64,000 nt of DNA from Elysia crispata (lineage: Eukaryota > Mollusca > Gastropoda > Plakobranchidae), in assembly GCA_033675545.1 (NCBI GenBank), contig JAWDGP010004964.1, forward strand, positions 612,501 through 676,500. Reading direction: 5' to 3'. How positions within the stretch are numbered: the stretch's first letter is position 1; each line of letters begins with the position of its first letter. Made by a program: the position numbers and the translations under genes. Of this stretch, positions 51,800 through 64,000 are shown one piece after another. The notes beneath the pieces are model-generated. The model searched no databases. It saw nothing but the letters and a program-made list of their open reading frames with translations, and had not been told where the DNA came from.

Positions 51800-53390
51800 T
51801 AAGGTGTGATGCCCAAGGAAAGTATTAGGAAAATATGAAAAACTACAAAAAAATCAAGAAGTTAATGTAAACAAAGATTTTTCCTCAGTTTGTACATGCC
51901 CATATGAATCTGATTTCCATAAGGACTACAAGAAATATGGAAAGTAAATTGGTTATTCATTCATTACTTTTGGCTATTGCCCTTGAATGGTTGAACATGG
52001 CTTTCTCCAGCATATCAAAATTCCCCAATGAATTAGATGAATACATGCTCCACTATATAGTATATGCATGAGGATACGCTTTTATTAAAGCCAAAGTTTT
52101 CTTGCAGATCAGTTTAAGTGGTCTCATAACATTTATTAAATAAGAAACTTAAAAGAGTAATTTGAACATTGTTTCCATCAGAGTAAAATAAAGGTGTCCA
52201 CTTGCAATTCTGAAAATAGGGAAAATGTGATATCTGGATAACAAAATGGAGACTGCGAGACAGGGAATACTGTATCGAAAATATTTTGCGTGTCTTTTTT
52301 TTTTCTTTCCCTCAAGCCCCTTTAAAACCAAATGAAAAAAAAAAGTAACATAGTGCAATTAAAGTGATGTAAACCAAACTTAAAAACCTGCATGAAAAAA
52401 CTCACTGACTTACTCTCTTATTAAAAAAAAACCACCTTCATTTGATAAAAGAGAGCAGCTGACAAGTTTAATAAGGCAAGAGCAGTAGGCCTAATCATCT
52501 CTGTATAAGCTGAACCTCCTAAAATATTGAGTGCATGTAACTGCACACTTATGGGGCCTTACATACATGTACAAGGCATTCAGATTGTAAATATATTAAT
52601 AGGTTAATTCCCAGACACACTTTGTATTTCACTGATAGTGATCAATCAAAAATTTCATTATGAAAGGTACAACATCTTCATTCATTTCTTGTTGATTCAC
52701 TAGTCTCTTTTGTGCAGAGTCCATTTTGTTTGAACCCTTTCTTGCAGCTAATAACCATGTGTTCATTACCTTACAGTAAAACAACTTAACATAAAGAGAA
52801 AAGCAGCGTATTAACACCGTGCTCATCAAGGTTGAAGAGAAGCAACTCTCTAAACAAGGTTACTCAAAAAAGTTGGCTTATCCTGCAAAAATGTGATTTT
52901 ATAGCCCTATCAATGGTAAGGTTGCTTATTCAAGCATGATCAATAACAGAAGCAGGCTGTGGATATATTTGCTGTGATAATGATTAGCTGTATTTTAAAT
53001 CTTATCTTCATGAATAAGCCTCGCTTTATTTAAAAAAAGAATTCGTATTTTTATTTCTCTAGTGCAATAAAAATATTGGCCCCCAATGGTAAAAGAGCAG
53101 TCATAGACCCTTTCTCCTGCAAAGTAGAAGCTCAAAGTGGAGAACATTAAAAAAAAAATTTCAGTTCTGATCAACTTCTCGCATTCACTATTCATGCCTC
53201 TCTCACCCTCTTTTACTACATTATACACTGTTTTAATATTCTGCAAAATTAAATTCTCTTACAGGATACAATTTTTTTTAACTTTGGAAATCGAGTTTAC
53301 TCTGTAATATAATTATTAAAATACGGTAACACATGAAGAGAGGCAGAGACAGGAAAAGACGAGAAAAGACATTCAAACAATATCAAGATA
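51800..53390. other. spacer between the P450 copies
   Basis: AT-rich DNA in which I see no gene, RNA gene or recognisable transposon. Confidence 0.4.
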
Positions 53391-53399
53391 TATACGCAC

Positions 53400-53443
53400 A
53401 GAGAGAGAGAGAGGGGGGGGGGGAGAGAGGGGGGGAGAGAGAG

Positions 53444-53532
<89 letters not shown>

Positions 53533-53605
53533 AATAGAAACAGAAACTTGAGACAGATTTAAACAGCTAGTCAGATGCACAGGGCCGGGAGACAGTGAAG
53601 TACAC

Positions 53606-53689
<84 letters not shown>
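53400..53689. repeat. two GA microsatellites with G runs
   Basis: GA units at 53400-53529, interrupted by G runs near 53414-53445, and a second pure GA array at 53608-53688. About 80 bases of unique sequence separate them. Confidence 0.95.
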
Positions 53690-53692
<3 letters not shown>

Positions 53693-54299
53693 TTTTATTT
53701 TGCTGGGGAGAGGAGGAGGAAGAGAAATTGATCTATAAATAGAGAGCAGGATGCAGAGGAGACTGAGAAATGCGGTTGTAGAGATAGTGTGCAGAGAAGA
53801 AGCGAAGAGGCAAGCTGATCGATATTAGATAAATAGACACAGAGAGATCGAGAGAGCAAGAGAAGTAGTCTCAGACAAAATGCGAATATATCTGCGCATC
53901 AATGTTTTTGCGGGCCAAGGCAACGCGACAAGGCACCACAAAATTAACAAATGAGGACATTAACCTGTGACAAGGCACCGTGTCACTGTCACAGCCATTT
54001 ATCTGTCAAGTGTAAACTGTTTAAGCCAAACTCAACGATGGATGAATAATGCGAGAGGGTAATGGAAAGTAGGCCTAACGCGATAAATGATAAAGCGCTA
54101 GTCTTAAGACGCCTATGTAACTATCTATGTTCGTGCTCGGAGAGCAAAATTTAATAAACCAGCCTACATGAATCAGTGCTTTGCATCACTTCATTCCTCA
54201 CCGTTTCGTCGAAAACGCTAGACTAGATATAGTATGAAAATATCATTACCGGATCTTTAGTGGATCGATGACGAAATTTGAGAGTTTAGAATTAAAATC

Positions 54300-54729
<430 letters not shown>

Positions 54730-55282
54730 ATGTTGTTTGGGTGAAAGTTTTGAGACCTTGTGGCAAAGCATAATGTAAAGCTACGTCTGAAATCTAGGTC
54801 TATGCTAAAATGATATGATCCGAATCATGTTTCCCTTTAAATGTACCGGTAGTCGCATGGTTTGATTCTTTAATTAACCCACATGTAAAAATTATATGTA
54901 TTAATGTAGTTGTTTAAAGGTTTTCATTGCGATTAAATTTGAACTGAACATGCTCAGCAGAGCACTACAAAAGGTAGCTACACTTACTAATTATTATTTT
55001 GTAAGTGTTGATAAGTAGCAAACTGTTACCATGTAATTGAAAATGTTTGATAATATTTAAAAAATAATCATTCGAAAATAACAATATCTGAACTACTAAT
55101 TTTGAATTATGAGTGCATTATATAGACTTCATCATACTTAACTGTTTTTAATCAAAACAGTGGAAATAATTTATTTTGATTTCATTTTTCAACAGTCCCA
55201 GACTAATTTTCATTTTTCATTTTTATCATTCCTACCTACCTCAAAAACGAAAAGCAGAGAGAGTAAATTCATCATATTGAGC

Positions 55283-58200
55283 ATGCTGCTTAACTTGGTG
55301 AACAGTTTTTTGCAACTGGTGGAGCAATTTTCAATATCAACCAAAATTATTGCTGCCACCACTATCATCGCAGTCTTTGTTAGATTGATTACTAGCAAGA
55401 GATTCAAACTGCCACCAGGCCCTCGACCACTTCCTCTTCTTGGAAACATACTGGGTAAGATTCACTACTTTTTTTTTTAAATCATGATCTTTCCATTTCA
55501 AAGCATTTAAAGACTTTTATTGATCATTTTATTTGCCTCTCAACTTCAACCAAAAATCTACATAAATCTTTAATGAAAATGTGATAGTCAGAAATTGTTG
55601 CCTAAGCTCAACTCACTAATCATAGTGTAAACCATAATCATACTTCAAATATAGGGAATTTAAAGGGAGAAAATGTGGGCATATCTCAATCAACAAAGGG
55701 AGTTGCCAAGATTGCAACCTTTTACCTTATCCATGTTCACTGTCTCAAACGCATGTACAAAATCAGTGAAATCGACTAAGTTAAAAAAAAAAAAATTAAA
55801 GTAGACTGAAATCCTTTGGGTTAATGATTAAAAATTTAAACCTTCTGATATAATGTAAGTATTATTATATTTACTTATGGAATAGCATTAATCTTACAGA
55901 TAAGAAAACTTGAAATCACTTTCAGCAAGTGTAGGTATTAAAACAAGATTTTATGCAAAACCATGCCAAAAATGGAGACACAAAACCAAACAGAAGAGGA
56001 TAATTATGTGGAAAAAAATCTTTATCAAAAATACAGAATGTCAATTTTATAAATACAGCACATATGCTTGTCCTAAATAGATGGAATGAGACCATTTCCA
56101 ATTTTCATTACTTTCAGTTGTGTCAGCATGTGCTTTTCTTATTTTGCTCTTTTCCAAGATTTAGAGCTTTTGAATCTACTCTCCTTTTCCAGAGTTTCAA
56201 GAGTGAAGAGTGATAATTGGCTTAAGTAGCAGATTTTTATTGTCTATTTTTTTTTAAATGGCATTAATGTTTTGACTGAGTATAAAAGTTTAAACAGACA
56301 TGATTTGACGATTTTTTAAGAGGATACTGTCATATGAAAATTTGAATGGGACATCTTACACTTTATGTTTTATGAAGTTGTGGATCATGGATGACTTTGC
56401 TGGTGTTTTCCCGGCACCATTTAAAAAGTAGTGTTAAATAACCAGTCGGTGGTACTCCTATAGATGTCAACTTCTATTTGAATATTTTTCAACCCTCATG
56501 ATACAATATTGAATACATAGATACATTAAATTGGAAGGTTTGTTAGTGTATGCAAAGAGATTTGTGGAGAATGCTGCCAGTTTGGATTACTTTCTGTTGG
56601 ATCAAGGTGTGTGTTTCTCAATCTCATGCACACTTCCAAGAGAACTCTAAATCAAAATCTTTTGAGTATAATGTCCTTTTCAAGTTGAGATTAGAATGAT
56701 TGTAATATTGTGTGGCTTGTATTTTAATGCCTATTTTGAGGATGGAATTATTATTTGCCTGATTTAAAACATTTGAACGAATATAATTTGACCACTCTTG
56801 AAGAATATAACTGACCATCTGATGCTCTTTATTTCATGAGAGAGATGGATGACATTATGGCAGCTCTCATCCTCAGACTGACATGCAATTTGACTCTGCA
56901 GGTGTTTCCCGAGCACCTTATAAAACATAATGTTGAATAGCCTGACAGTGGTACTGGGATAGATATCAGCTTCTATTTGAAAATTTTCCAAACCCTATGA
57001 TTCTTTAACAATTTAAAAAAGAGATGAGATCTTTCTTAGGGATTTCATCATTGTCCTGTATATTTATTCACCTAGAATGAATTTTATTCTATCCCACTCT
57101 TATGAAGAATCCGCATATAATTGCTTTAGGCTAAAAATAAACAATTCTGTTATTTGCTCATCTTGGAATTCAGGATGGACGATAATGGAGTTCATTTTTC
57201 CCTTAACGTAAAAGTTTAAAGTGAACAAATTAATTTAATAATAATGTTTAATTAACAATACAAGCTTTAGTCTCTTTGGTTGAACACTTAAGTACATTTC
57301 AGTTGGGTCTCATGTTTAACACTGTAACTTGACATAGTGGCTGATGAACTGGCAGGTTTTGTGTGTTGATACTGAATGTGATAAGGGGGAATCAGGAAGG
57401 GCGACGAGATGATAGAAATATGTGTGCCATTGTGACAACGGTACCTTACAATTAGGTAAAAGCAGGGATTATCATTGTTTCAGATTATCTGCTCATAAAA
57501 AAGGGGGAACCAATTAATAATCTAGTTGATACTGGCTGCAATATTATGTATAATTAAATGTATTTTTTACATTGAATATTATACTTTGAGAAAATGTTAA
57601 TCCCGGTTTAATTTTTTCTTCATTGCCTGCATGTCTTGAATTTAAGAGCTCCATGGAGCATCACTTCTTGACAAGCTGGATGAGTGGAAGGAAAGATATG
57701 GTCCTGTAGTGACTTTTTACATTGGTAAGCATCCTCCTAATGTGTTAAGAAGCATTTTGCTTGGTTTGAAAAAAATTATATTTGTTTTGATTGATTTCTA
57801 TGCCAAGGATTATCATGTACAAACATCCCAATCTTTTCGAATTAAATTTGACTTATAAATACTTTTAGCCTTAGAAAAAGCTCTTAAGTCAATGTAGATT
57901 TTGAGGTCTTAATTCTGGGTTGTTTTCAGCTGATGAAAGCAAAATAATCAAACTCTTACTTTTCATTATGCTCAATTTTACATTTTTTTTTCACTGTAAC
58001 GTCAGTATTACTAGATAAAATTTTTATTAATCTTTCGCTTAATTCTCCTGCATACAAACAGTTTTGCTTAATCTAGTAAGTGAGGGATTTAATATAGAAG
58101 CATTTAACAACATTTTCATATCAGTTTGAAGAAAGTTTAAAACTATCAATTTTGGACGCTTCTAAAAAAATGGTAAATTCTCTTTTTAATTTAAAACTGA

Positions 58201-59916
58201 AATGTTAACATTTTTATTTTCAAATTTCTATAAAATCTGCCTTGACTTTGTTTTGTATGTTTTTTACTTGGGTAATTTTCCTTAAAATGTTTTGTTTTTA
58301 TCATCTCTTCAATGCCTTTACTTAACAAAATAGGAGTAAATAAATATTTTTTGATGTCTTTTCATGCTTCAATAACAGGCCCTAAAATGGTTATAGTTGT
58401 GAATGATTTTGAGCATCTGAATGAGGCTTATGTCAAGCAAGGGTCAGACTTTTCTTCACGCCCTCTACTATACAGCTGTAAGTATGCTGCTTAATGCCTG
58501 TAGATGGAGCAGGAAGTTATAAAGCTATTAATGAAAAGAATTTCCTTATCTCTTTCCATGCCAAGGCAGTCCCACATTTTCAGCTTTGCAAGCCAAAATA
58601 TCACTGTATTATGTTTATCAAATTACAACTGCTGCCATTTTTTCTTACTTTTATAACTTCTATTACAAAATATCTTAAGCACATATTTTTCACACATTTT
58701 AAAACTTGGGACTAATCGTTGAAAGAGTAATATTTGATTTATTTTTCAGCTTACACATAAATGTTATAAAGAAAAAAATGGAGCATAACAATAGAGTTGA
58801 AAATTAAATAACCTCCAACAAATTTGATGAAATTTCATATCACCAGTAAAGCAAACAAGGGAAAGGAAATTAAACCAATAAAATACATTAAGTAAATCCA
58901 TCAAGTGTAATATCTCCAGTGTTTCCTGGAGAATCCTATACAAAGATAACAAAACTTTAATTGTAAACAGAAGGGCAAGACATGAAAGAACTTGCAACCA
59001 GTCTTAACTTGTATCTATTTGCTAAGAGAAAGAACTTGGCTGTAGTAAGGGAATCCTACTTTTTCTCTTAAGAGGTTAAGGAATTGAAACATAGCATATG
59101 AGTTAACTTGGAGTCAAGGCAGACTTTCCTGTAATAAATGGCTATGGTGGGGGTGGGGAGAGGTCTGTTCCAGTTCTAATATATCTGTTCTTGTGTGAGT
59201 GGGGTATCCCACACTTAATATAGCCTATCTCTTGGGTGTCGATTGATTTAAAAGGACAGGCCCTATCCTGCATGTATTTTTTTGTTTTTTTAAAACACTT
59301 TAGTTATGTTTGATTTGGATTACCTTGTATACACAGAAAACAACAGCCATAGAGATTGGAACATTCTATTAAAATGTATAATCTAAGTTGCTATGTAAAA
59401 CCAAGAATTTTAGATCTTTATTTTGATTCAGTTGAGTACTGTGTTTCTTCACATATGTAATCAAAGTTGATTTTAAAAGAAAAGCCGGTAAGCTTATTTC
59501 TCATATATATAAAAAAAATGCAAATTCATCATGCATCCTTAGATTTCATCAGGATTTCATAATTATAAAAAAAATCCTCATGTGCTTGCATTTTAATTTT
59601 ATTGTAGCCAAAATCGTAACTGATGATTTCAAGGACATTGCTCTTGCTCCCTATGGAGATGTGTGGAAATATCAACGAAAAATAACCTCTCAAGCTCTAA
59701 GGTAGGAATATAGTTGCAATTTGTTTCAGTACCATGAATATTTCTGTACATAGCCTTTTGGACTGAAGCTGGGTCCAAATTAGCATAGCTTTTCTGTTGT
59801 TTTTTTTTAATTTTTTCAATTATAGCTACTAAAGTATTAAATGTACTGGGGAGTGAACAAACTGTATGATTGAAACAATTGTTTTATTAGCTTTACCTGA
59901 GTGTTTTGTTTTTCTT

Positions 59917-59993
<77 letters not shown>

Positions 59994-62900
59994 TCATACA
60001 ACAGGCGATACCTTACTGGAAAGCAGCTGGAACTCAGAGTATATGAAACATTGCAACCCATCATTGAAAATATGAAGCAGGAATCTGGGGCATTCAACCC
60101 ACACAGATACATGTCTTTAAGTGTATTCAATGTCTTACATGGACTCTGTTTTGGATCAACGTAAGCAGCTTTATAATTTTTTTAGCTTTATTGTATCCAT
60201 TCAGTCATATGATACTAAAAAATATCGCAAATGATGTGGGTTACTTTTCCTTAAAATAAGATGATAATTGTTGTAAAAAGTCTTTGAAATAGAAAAATTT
60301 GACTGCTACTATCAAAATTTCATAACCTCAAAACCTCAAATTAAAAATAGAAAAGAAAAAAAAATCCTTATTTCATGGATTCTGACAGTTGAGTTCTTGC
60401 CTGTATATTTGATCGAATCAGATTGCAAAATTTCTTACTTTTAGTCTTTTTTACATCGGTAAAATATGATTATTTTTTTTTAGAATCTGCTTTGAGAAGA
60501 GTGTTTCAAATTGCATGTACCAATTAGAAAAAAGCATTTTGTAAAGCTCTAACCCACTCATAACATTGATCAGATTCTTTGCCATCACAATATTGAAAAA
60601 TCTCAAAAGCCTTAAATTTGTAACTGGGAAAATGTTGCCCTAGATATAAGGGTCGCCATGGCTTAAGCTCCTATTTTCAAATCATACACTGAGGTTAGGG
60701 GATGGTTTCCTACACTTTACTCTGCTGAAGGTATCTATCATCCCGAATATTATTTGTTACAGGTAGATGGGTTTAAAGATTATCATTTTATACTCTGATA
60801 TATGATGAGCACTGGAAATAGTTACTTTCTTAACATGTTTTGAAAATGGAGTAGGGCAGAATTATTACAATGGGAAAAAGCTAAACTACTCCATATTCTG
60901 TATGACAACAGAACAAAAAGTCCTGGACATGTTGGTAGCAATAAAGTTGTAACCCCTGTTCCTTATTGTATTTCAAATATTGTAACTTGCATTATAGCTC
61001 TCAAGTTAATGTTAGCTTTTCTTCATCTTAAATTTTTGCTGATAGACTCTGAATAAGAAGAATATATAGCATATTTTGTAAAATCCAAATTGACTTATTC
61101 ACCCTTTTAAACATTTATTTATTTATGTTTAAATAAAGAGGCAGCTAAAAATTAAACTTCTTCAAGGCTATGCACCTTTTGGTGTTTTTTTTTTTCTGTT
61201 TGCTTTTTTCAGAATTTTTTTTAGCTGCTTTTTCATATTGCTTTTTTTTTAAATTAAAGATATTTATTAAGTGATGCCAGCTAATTAGATATTTAAAATT
61301 TAAGCAAAGCAGAAAAAAAAGAAACTGTTTCCTTTTCAGTCAATATATTTATATAAATTGTATGTCATTATTTTGTTTTGTTTTTTTCTTTGCAGGCTTC
61401 AGATTGAGGATCCAAGATTTACAAAGTTGTTGTCATCACAAGACAAAGTTAGTGATGGAATTGGCAATGGCTTTATTGAGGATTTCCTTCCACCATTGCG
61501 CTTGTGGCCAACCAAAAAATTCACAGAACTTATGAAGCTTGCCCTAGAATTCAATGATTATGTTCTAGATCGTCTTCAAGAACATAAAATCTCATTTGAC
61601 GCAAGTAAATATTTTGGGTGGCTTGATAACATCTCAGAAAGTATTGAAATATTTTTGTTGATGATGACATAAAATTTTTTTTTTTTTAATTTTGTTTTAA
61701 TGGTATAATTTTTTTTCACCACTTAATATTAAAAAAACTCAATAGGATATGGAAAACGATTGTAGGTTTGATGTCAAATATTTAGTAAAAAAACCCTAAA
61801 GGTAGGGGGTGGGGGGTGGGGAGAGGGAATTTAGGTTCTTACACATTTTAACTGTTGACATTTGAAAATATAAGTCAATATGATTCAGAGGGATATGCCA
61901 AATATGATTGCAGTGCATTGATTATAAAGAGAGTTCTTTAGAAAAAGCATTGTCCAAACATTTTAGCACTCATAATGATCCAAGTTATGAATGCTTAATA
62001 TATCAATCAATCAATCAATCAATCAGGTGCCCTATTCTTTAAGCTAGGCAATCATAACCTTCCACGCATCTCTCTCCCTTGACGCTTTTTGTGTATCTGT
62101 CACTTGAAGTACATTTAGCCACTTTGTCAGTCCATCCAACATCTTTTCTTGCTATTTCCTGTGCTGCAATTTCTTTGATCATTGCAGTTGTAATAAGATG
62201 TGCTAGTTTCTCTCTTGTCATCACCTGGCCTAAAAAGATTGCTTGGTGTTTTTGTAGTTTGTCCAGGAGTGATCTTGTTGTGACAGGTTCTCACAATAAT
62301 GTTCGGTTATTTATATGCAGTCAATGAGATTTTTTAGCATTCTCTGTAGGAACCACATTTCTGTTGCCTCCATTTTCTTTTGTAGCTGTTTTGAAATTCT
62401 TCAGGCCTCTCATGCATACATGAGGATCGATTCAATATAGCAATTCAGGGCTCTTCTTGCATGGATTGAGATGTGGTTTTTTTTTAGTAATGATATCCTT
62501 CTCTGGAATCTCATTTTAGCTTGCGATACTCTGAATGCAATGTCAAAGTTATTGCATCCATTGTTTGATATTGAAGTATTCGAATTTATCCCTTTGCCTT
62601 AGTTTATTCCCGTTGATAAAGATGTTGTGATCTGTGGACAGTCATTGTTTGGATTGAAGATCATTACTTCAGTGTTTTTGCTATTCATTCCAACCCTTTT
62701 TTTTGGGTTTTCTTCTTCAACAATGACCAATAGTTGTTGTATCTTTGTTATTTTCTGCAATAAATGTAGTGTCATCAGTGTATCTCAAGTTGTTTACATT
62801 GTGTGCTCCTACCTTTTTTCCTGGATATCCTTCTAGATTTCACATAATCATTTCATTGTAGAAAAAGGGAAAGGTCTGGTCAAAGCACACATCCTTGTCT

Positions 62901-63304
62901 GAAACCACATTCAATTTTTTAAAATGAGATGATTTCCCCATCTACTCACATTGCTGCTGTCTGTTCCCAGTACATGTTTTTGATCAGTTATAGATCTTTT
63001 CCCTCTATATTCAACTGAGCATGATATATACATTGATTTATCACTTACATGATCCCATACTCAAGATGAACATAAAGCTATGATGGAGACATGCATATAT
63101 CCATTTTAATCACAAAAAACCATCAACTGCATATAGACATAATAAATTTGACCATGCTAATATAATGTTTCTTTCAACTAGACAATGTTGATGACCTTAC
63201 AGACAACATCCTTCTGGCCCAGCAACAAGCTCTTAAGGAGGATGATTTTGCAAAATTTTTTACTGATGATCATGCAAAACAAATTGTTATTGATGTCTTC
63301 GCAG
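55283..63304 (+). CDS. cytochrome P450, clan 2, copy B, exons 1-7, runs off the window
   Basis: Exons found are 55283-55454, 57647-57724, 58379-58477, 59608-59701, 60005-60160, 61396-61604 and 63182-63304. Each has exactly the length and phase of its copy A counterpart, and together they give 310 aa. By eye 33 residues differ, so identity is about 89%. The N-terminal anchor, the LPPGPRPLPLLGN hinge and helix C WKYQR are present; no stop or frame break occurs. The I-helix, ExxR and heme-loop exons should lie beyond 64000. An ATG further upstream (55160) is open in the same frame, but the start at 55283 is preferred because copy A begins there. Differences cluster in exon 6 (12 of 33), around the F-G region where P450 substrate recognition sites lie, suggesting altered substrate range. 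It is probably functional; the missing 3' exons leave this open. Confidence 0.9.
55750..57090. other. extra segment of about 1.3 kb in intron 1 of copy B
   Basis: Intron 1 of both copies aligns before this segment (ttgccaagattgcaa at 35963 and 55694) and after it (attctgttat near 36131 and 57146). The segment between has no match in copy A. It contains the direct repeat pair described separately. It is probably an insertion in B or a loss in A. Confidence 0.55.
56290..57004. repeat. pair of diverged direct repeats of about 200 bases
   Basis: Segments 56295-56505 and 56770-57004 align in the same orientation, best over the last 105 bases: TTTCCCGGCACC versus tttcccgagcacc, ggtggtactc versus gtggtactgg, and cttctatttgaa in both. 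Similarity by eye is about 75%. They could be two old copies of one short interspersed element. Confidence 0.65.
59920..59989. repeat. TC microsatellite abutting the exon 5 acceptor of copy B
   Basis: About 35 TC units end about 15 bases before exon 5 of copy B. Copy A has an impure TCTG/TC tract in the same place (40361-40400). Confidence 0.95.
62000..62990 (-). mobile_element. 5'-truncated RTE-like LINE, antisense, in intron 6 of copy B
   Basis: The minus strand encodes the C-terminal half of a LINE reverse transcriptase. Readable parts include YWEQTAA near 62965, a NVNNLRYTDDTTFIAE block near 62760-62810 that holds the catalytic Y-x-DD motif as YTDD, and MMTREKLAHLITTAMIKE near 62180-62224. 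Motif order matches RTE/BovB-type elements. Several frame breaks are present, so it is dead. The 3' end carries an (ATTG)n tail, seen on the plus strand as TCAA repeats at about 62001-62026. The flanks rejoin copy A intron 6 sequence (ttatgaatgctt before; gacataa to acceptor after), so it inserted after the P450 duplication. Confidence 0.8.
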
Positions 63305-64000
63305 GTAATAAATTCCAATTCTGTAATGTAATTTTTTTTGACTGTTAATGCTCTCCTGAAGAATTTCATGCTTCCGTTTGAATGTTAAGCTGGTCCCATT
63401 TATTTTGAAACTGTTGAAGTTATCTTGTTGCAACTTCCCAGAGTAAAGAAATAGCTAAAAAAAAAACCATGAGAAATTGCTATTCTAAGAGAAACACCCT
63501 TTTTTTTTACAATATGCGACTTACTTATGGAATAATCAGTGCTTCAGAAGCATTGATATCTTTGGACAATACTGGATTATTTTGTGTGTAAGATGATTAT
63601 TTATTAATGGCAAGCAACAGGACATTTAACTGGTTAACAAATCATTTTTAACGTAACTCTCAGTTATTGTCTGTCATTCACATAAAATTTTACGATACTA
63701 TGGAAAGCCATATCAAGGCAAACTTCTAATCATGGAAGCTTAACATTTTGCAAATCCTATTATTTTAACAGAGTACTTTTGTTAAGTTAAAAAAAAATTA
63801 TTTTCATCGGATTTTGCCCCAGATTGTTTGCTAATTTTAAGGAAAGTAAAACCTTTCACATCCCCAGCAAATTGTTTTACTGAGCTGAAGTAAATTGGGT
63901 TTCACTCTGAAAATTCTAGGAGACTCTTATGTAGGGTAATTATTGAGTTCAATTGAAGTGTAAACAGGTTGATTTTTGTAATCAATCCCAGGTGTAGGCC
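63305..64000. other. start of intron 7 of P450 copy B
   Basis: Intronic sequence that aligns in patches with copy A intron 7 from 44627 (for example gcttcagaagcatt in both). No exon 8 appears before the window ends. Confidence 0.7.

Noticed and set aside
55160-55282. An upstream in-frame ATG for P450 copy B
   Set aside because: The extra 41 residues are not matched in copy A, which starts at the MLLNLVNSF methionine.
57500-57560. A short L-V-D-T-G-C reading resembling an aspartic protease motif
   Set aside because: Only a few residues match and nothing around them supports a retroelement, so it is not reported as one.

Overview
The window is AT-rich, intron-rich animal DNA. Splice sites are GT-AG with one clear GC-AG exception, and there are long CTT, CTA, AT and GA microsatellites and fragments of animal transposons (LINE, PiggyBac, pogo-like). 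The protein set and repeat style suggest a lophotrochozoan, most likely a mollusc and perhaps a gastropod. That is an inference, since no species marker is present. No bacterial-type operon, CRISPR array, rRNA or intact tRNA was seen.

Layout. (1) 1-2631: 5' flank with no gene recognised. (2) 2652-9801, plus strand: a complete five-exon tetraspan gene of the claudin/PMP22 type, 298 aa, with a Pro/Gln-rich tail carrying PPPY. Its first intron holds a PiggyBac-like transposase relic and a LINE fragment with a target-site duplication. (3) 9802-21478: convergent intergenic DNA with two antique LINE ends. (4) 21479-29537, minus strand: a complete eight-exon TAB1 gene (TAK1-binding protein 1, PP2C fold), 530 aa. 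Its last intron uses a GC donor. Its introns hold a fold-back element with 104-base arms, whose core recurs in a second intron. (5) 29538-35557: divergent intergenic region with a dense cluster of AGATCT palindromes and several trinucleotide arrays. (6) 35558-48246, plus strand: a complete ten-exon clan 2 cytochrome P450, 514 aa. (7) 48247-55282: spacer with GA, CTT and CTA arrays and a tRNA-like SINE head. (8) 55283-63304 and beyond, plus strand: a second P450, exons 1-7 only, about 89% identical in protein to the first and with the same intron phases.

How the parts relate. The two P450 genes are a tandem duplication with a period near 19.8 kb. The copied unit reaches upstream through the AGATCT/trinucleotide-array block. 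Since the duplication the copies have gained different insertions: three pogo/Tigger-like elements in copy A, and an antisense LINE plus a roughly 1.3 kb intron insert in copy B. TAB1 and the tetraspan gene have no evident functional link to the P450s.

The observations most worth a second look are these. TAB1 here keeps the metal-binding acidic residues of active PP2C phosphatases that human TAB1 lacks. The TAB1 GC-AG intron is supported by reading frame and homology. The fold-back element has near-perfect arms and a dispersed core. The AGATCT plus trinucleotide block recurs in gene 5' flanks. I found no clear case for an entirely undescribed biological system. All exon joins are by eye from splice consensus, frame and family knowledge.
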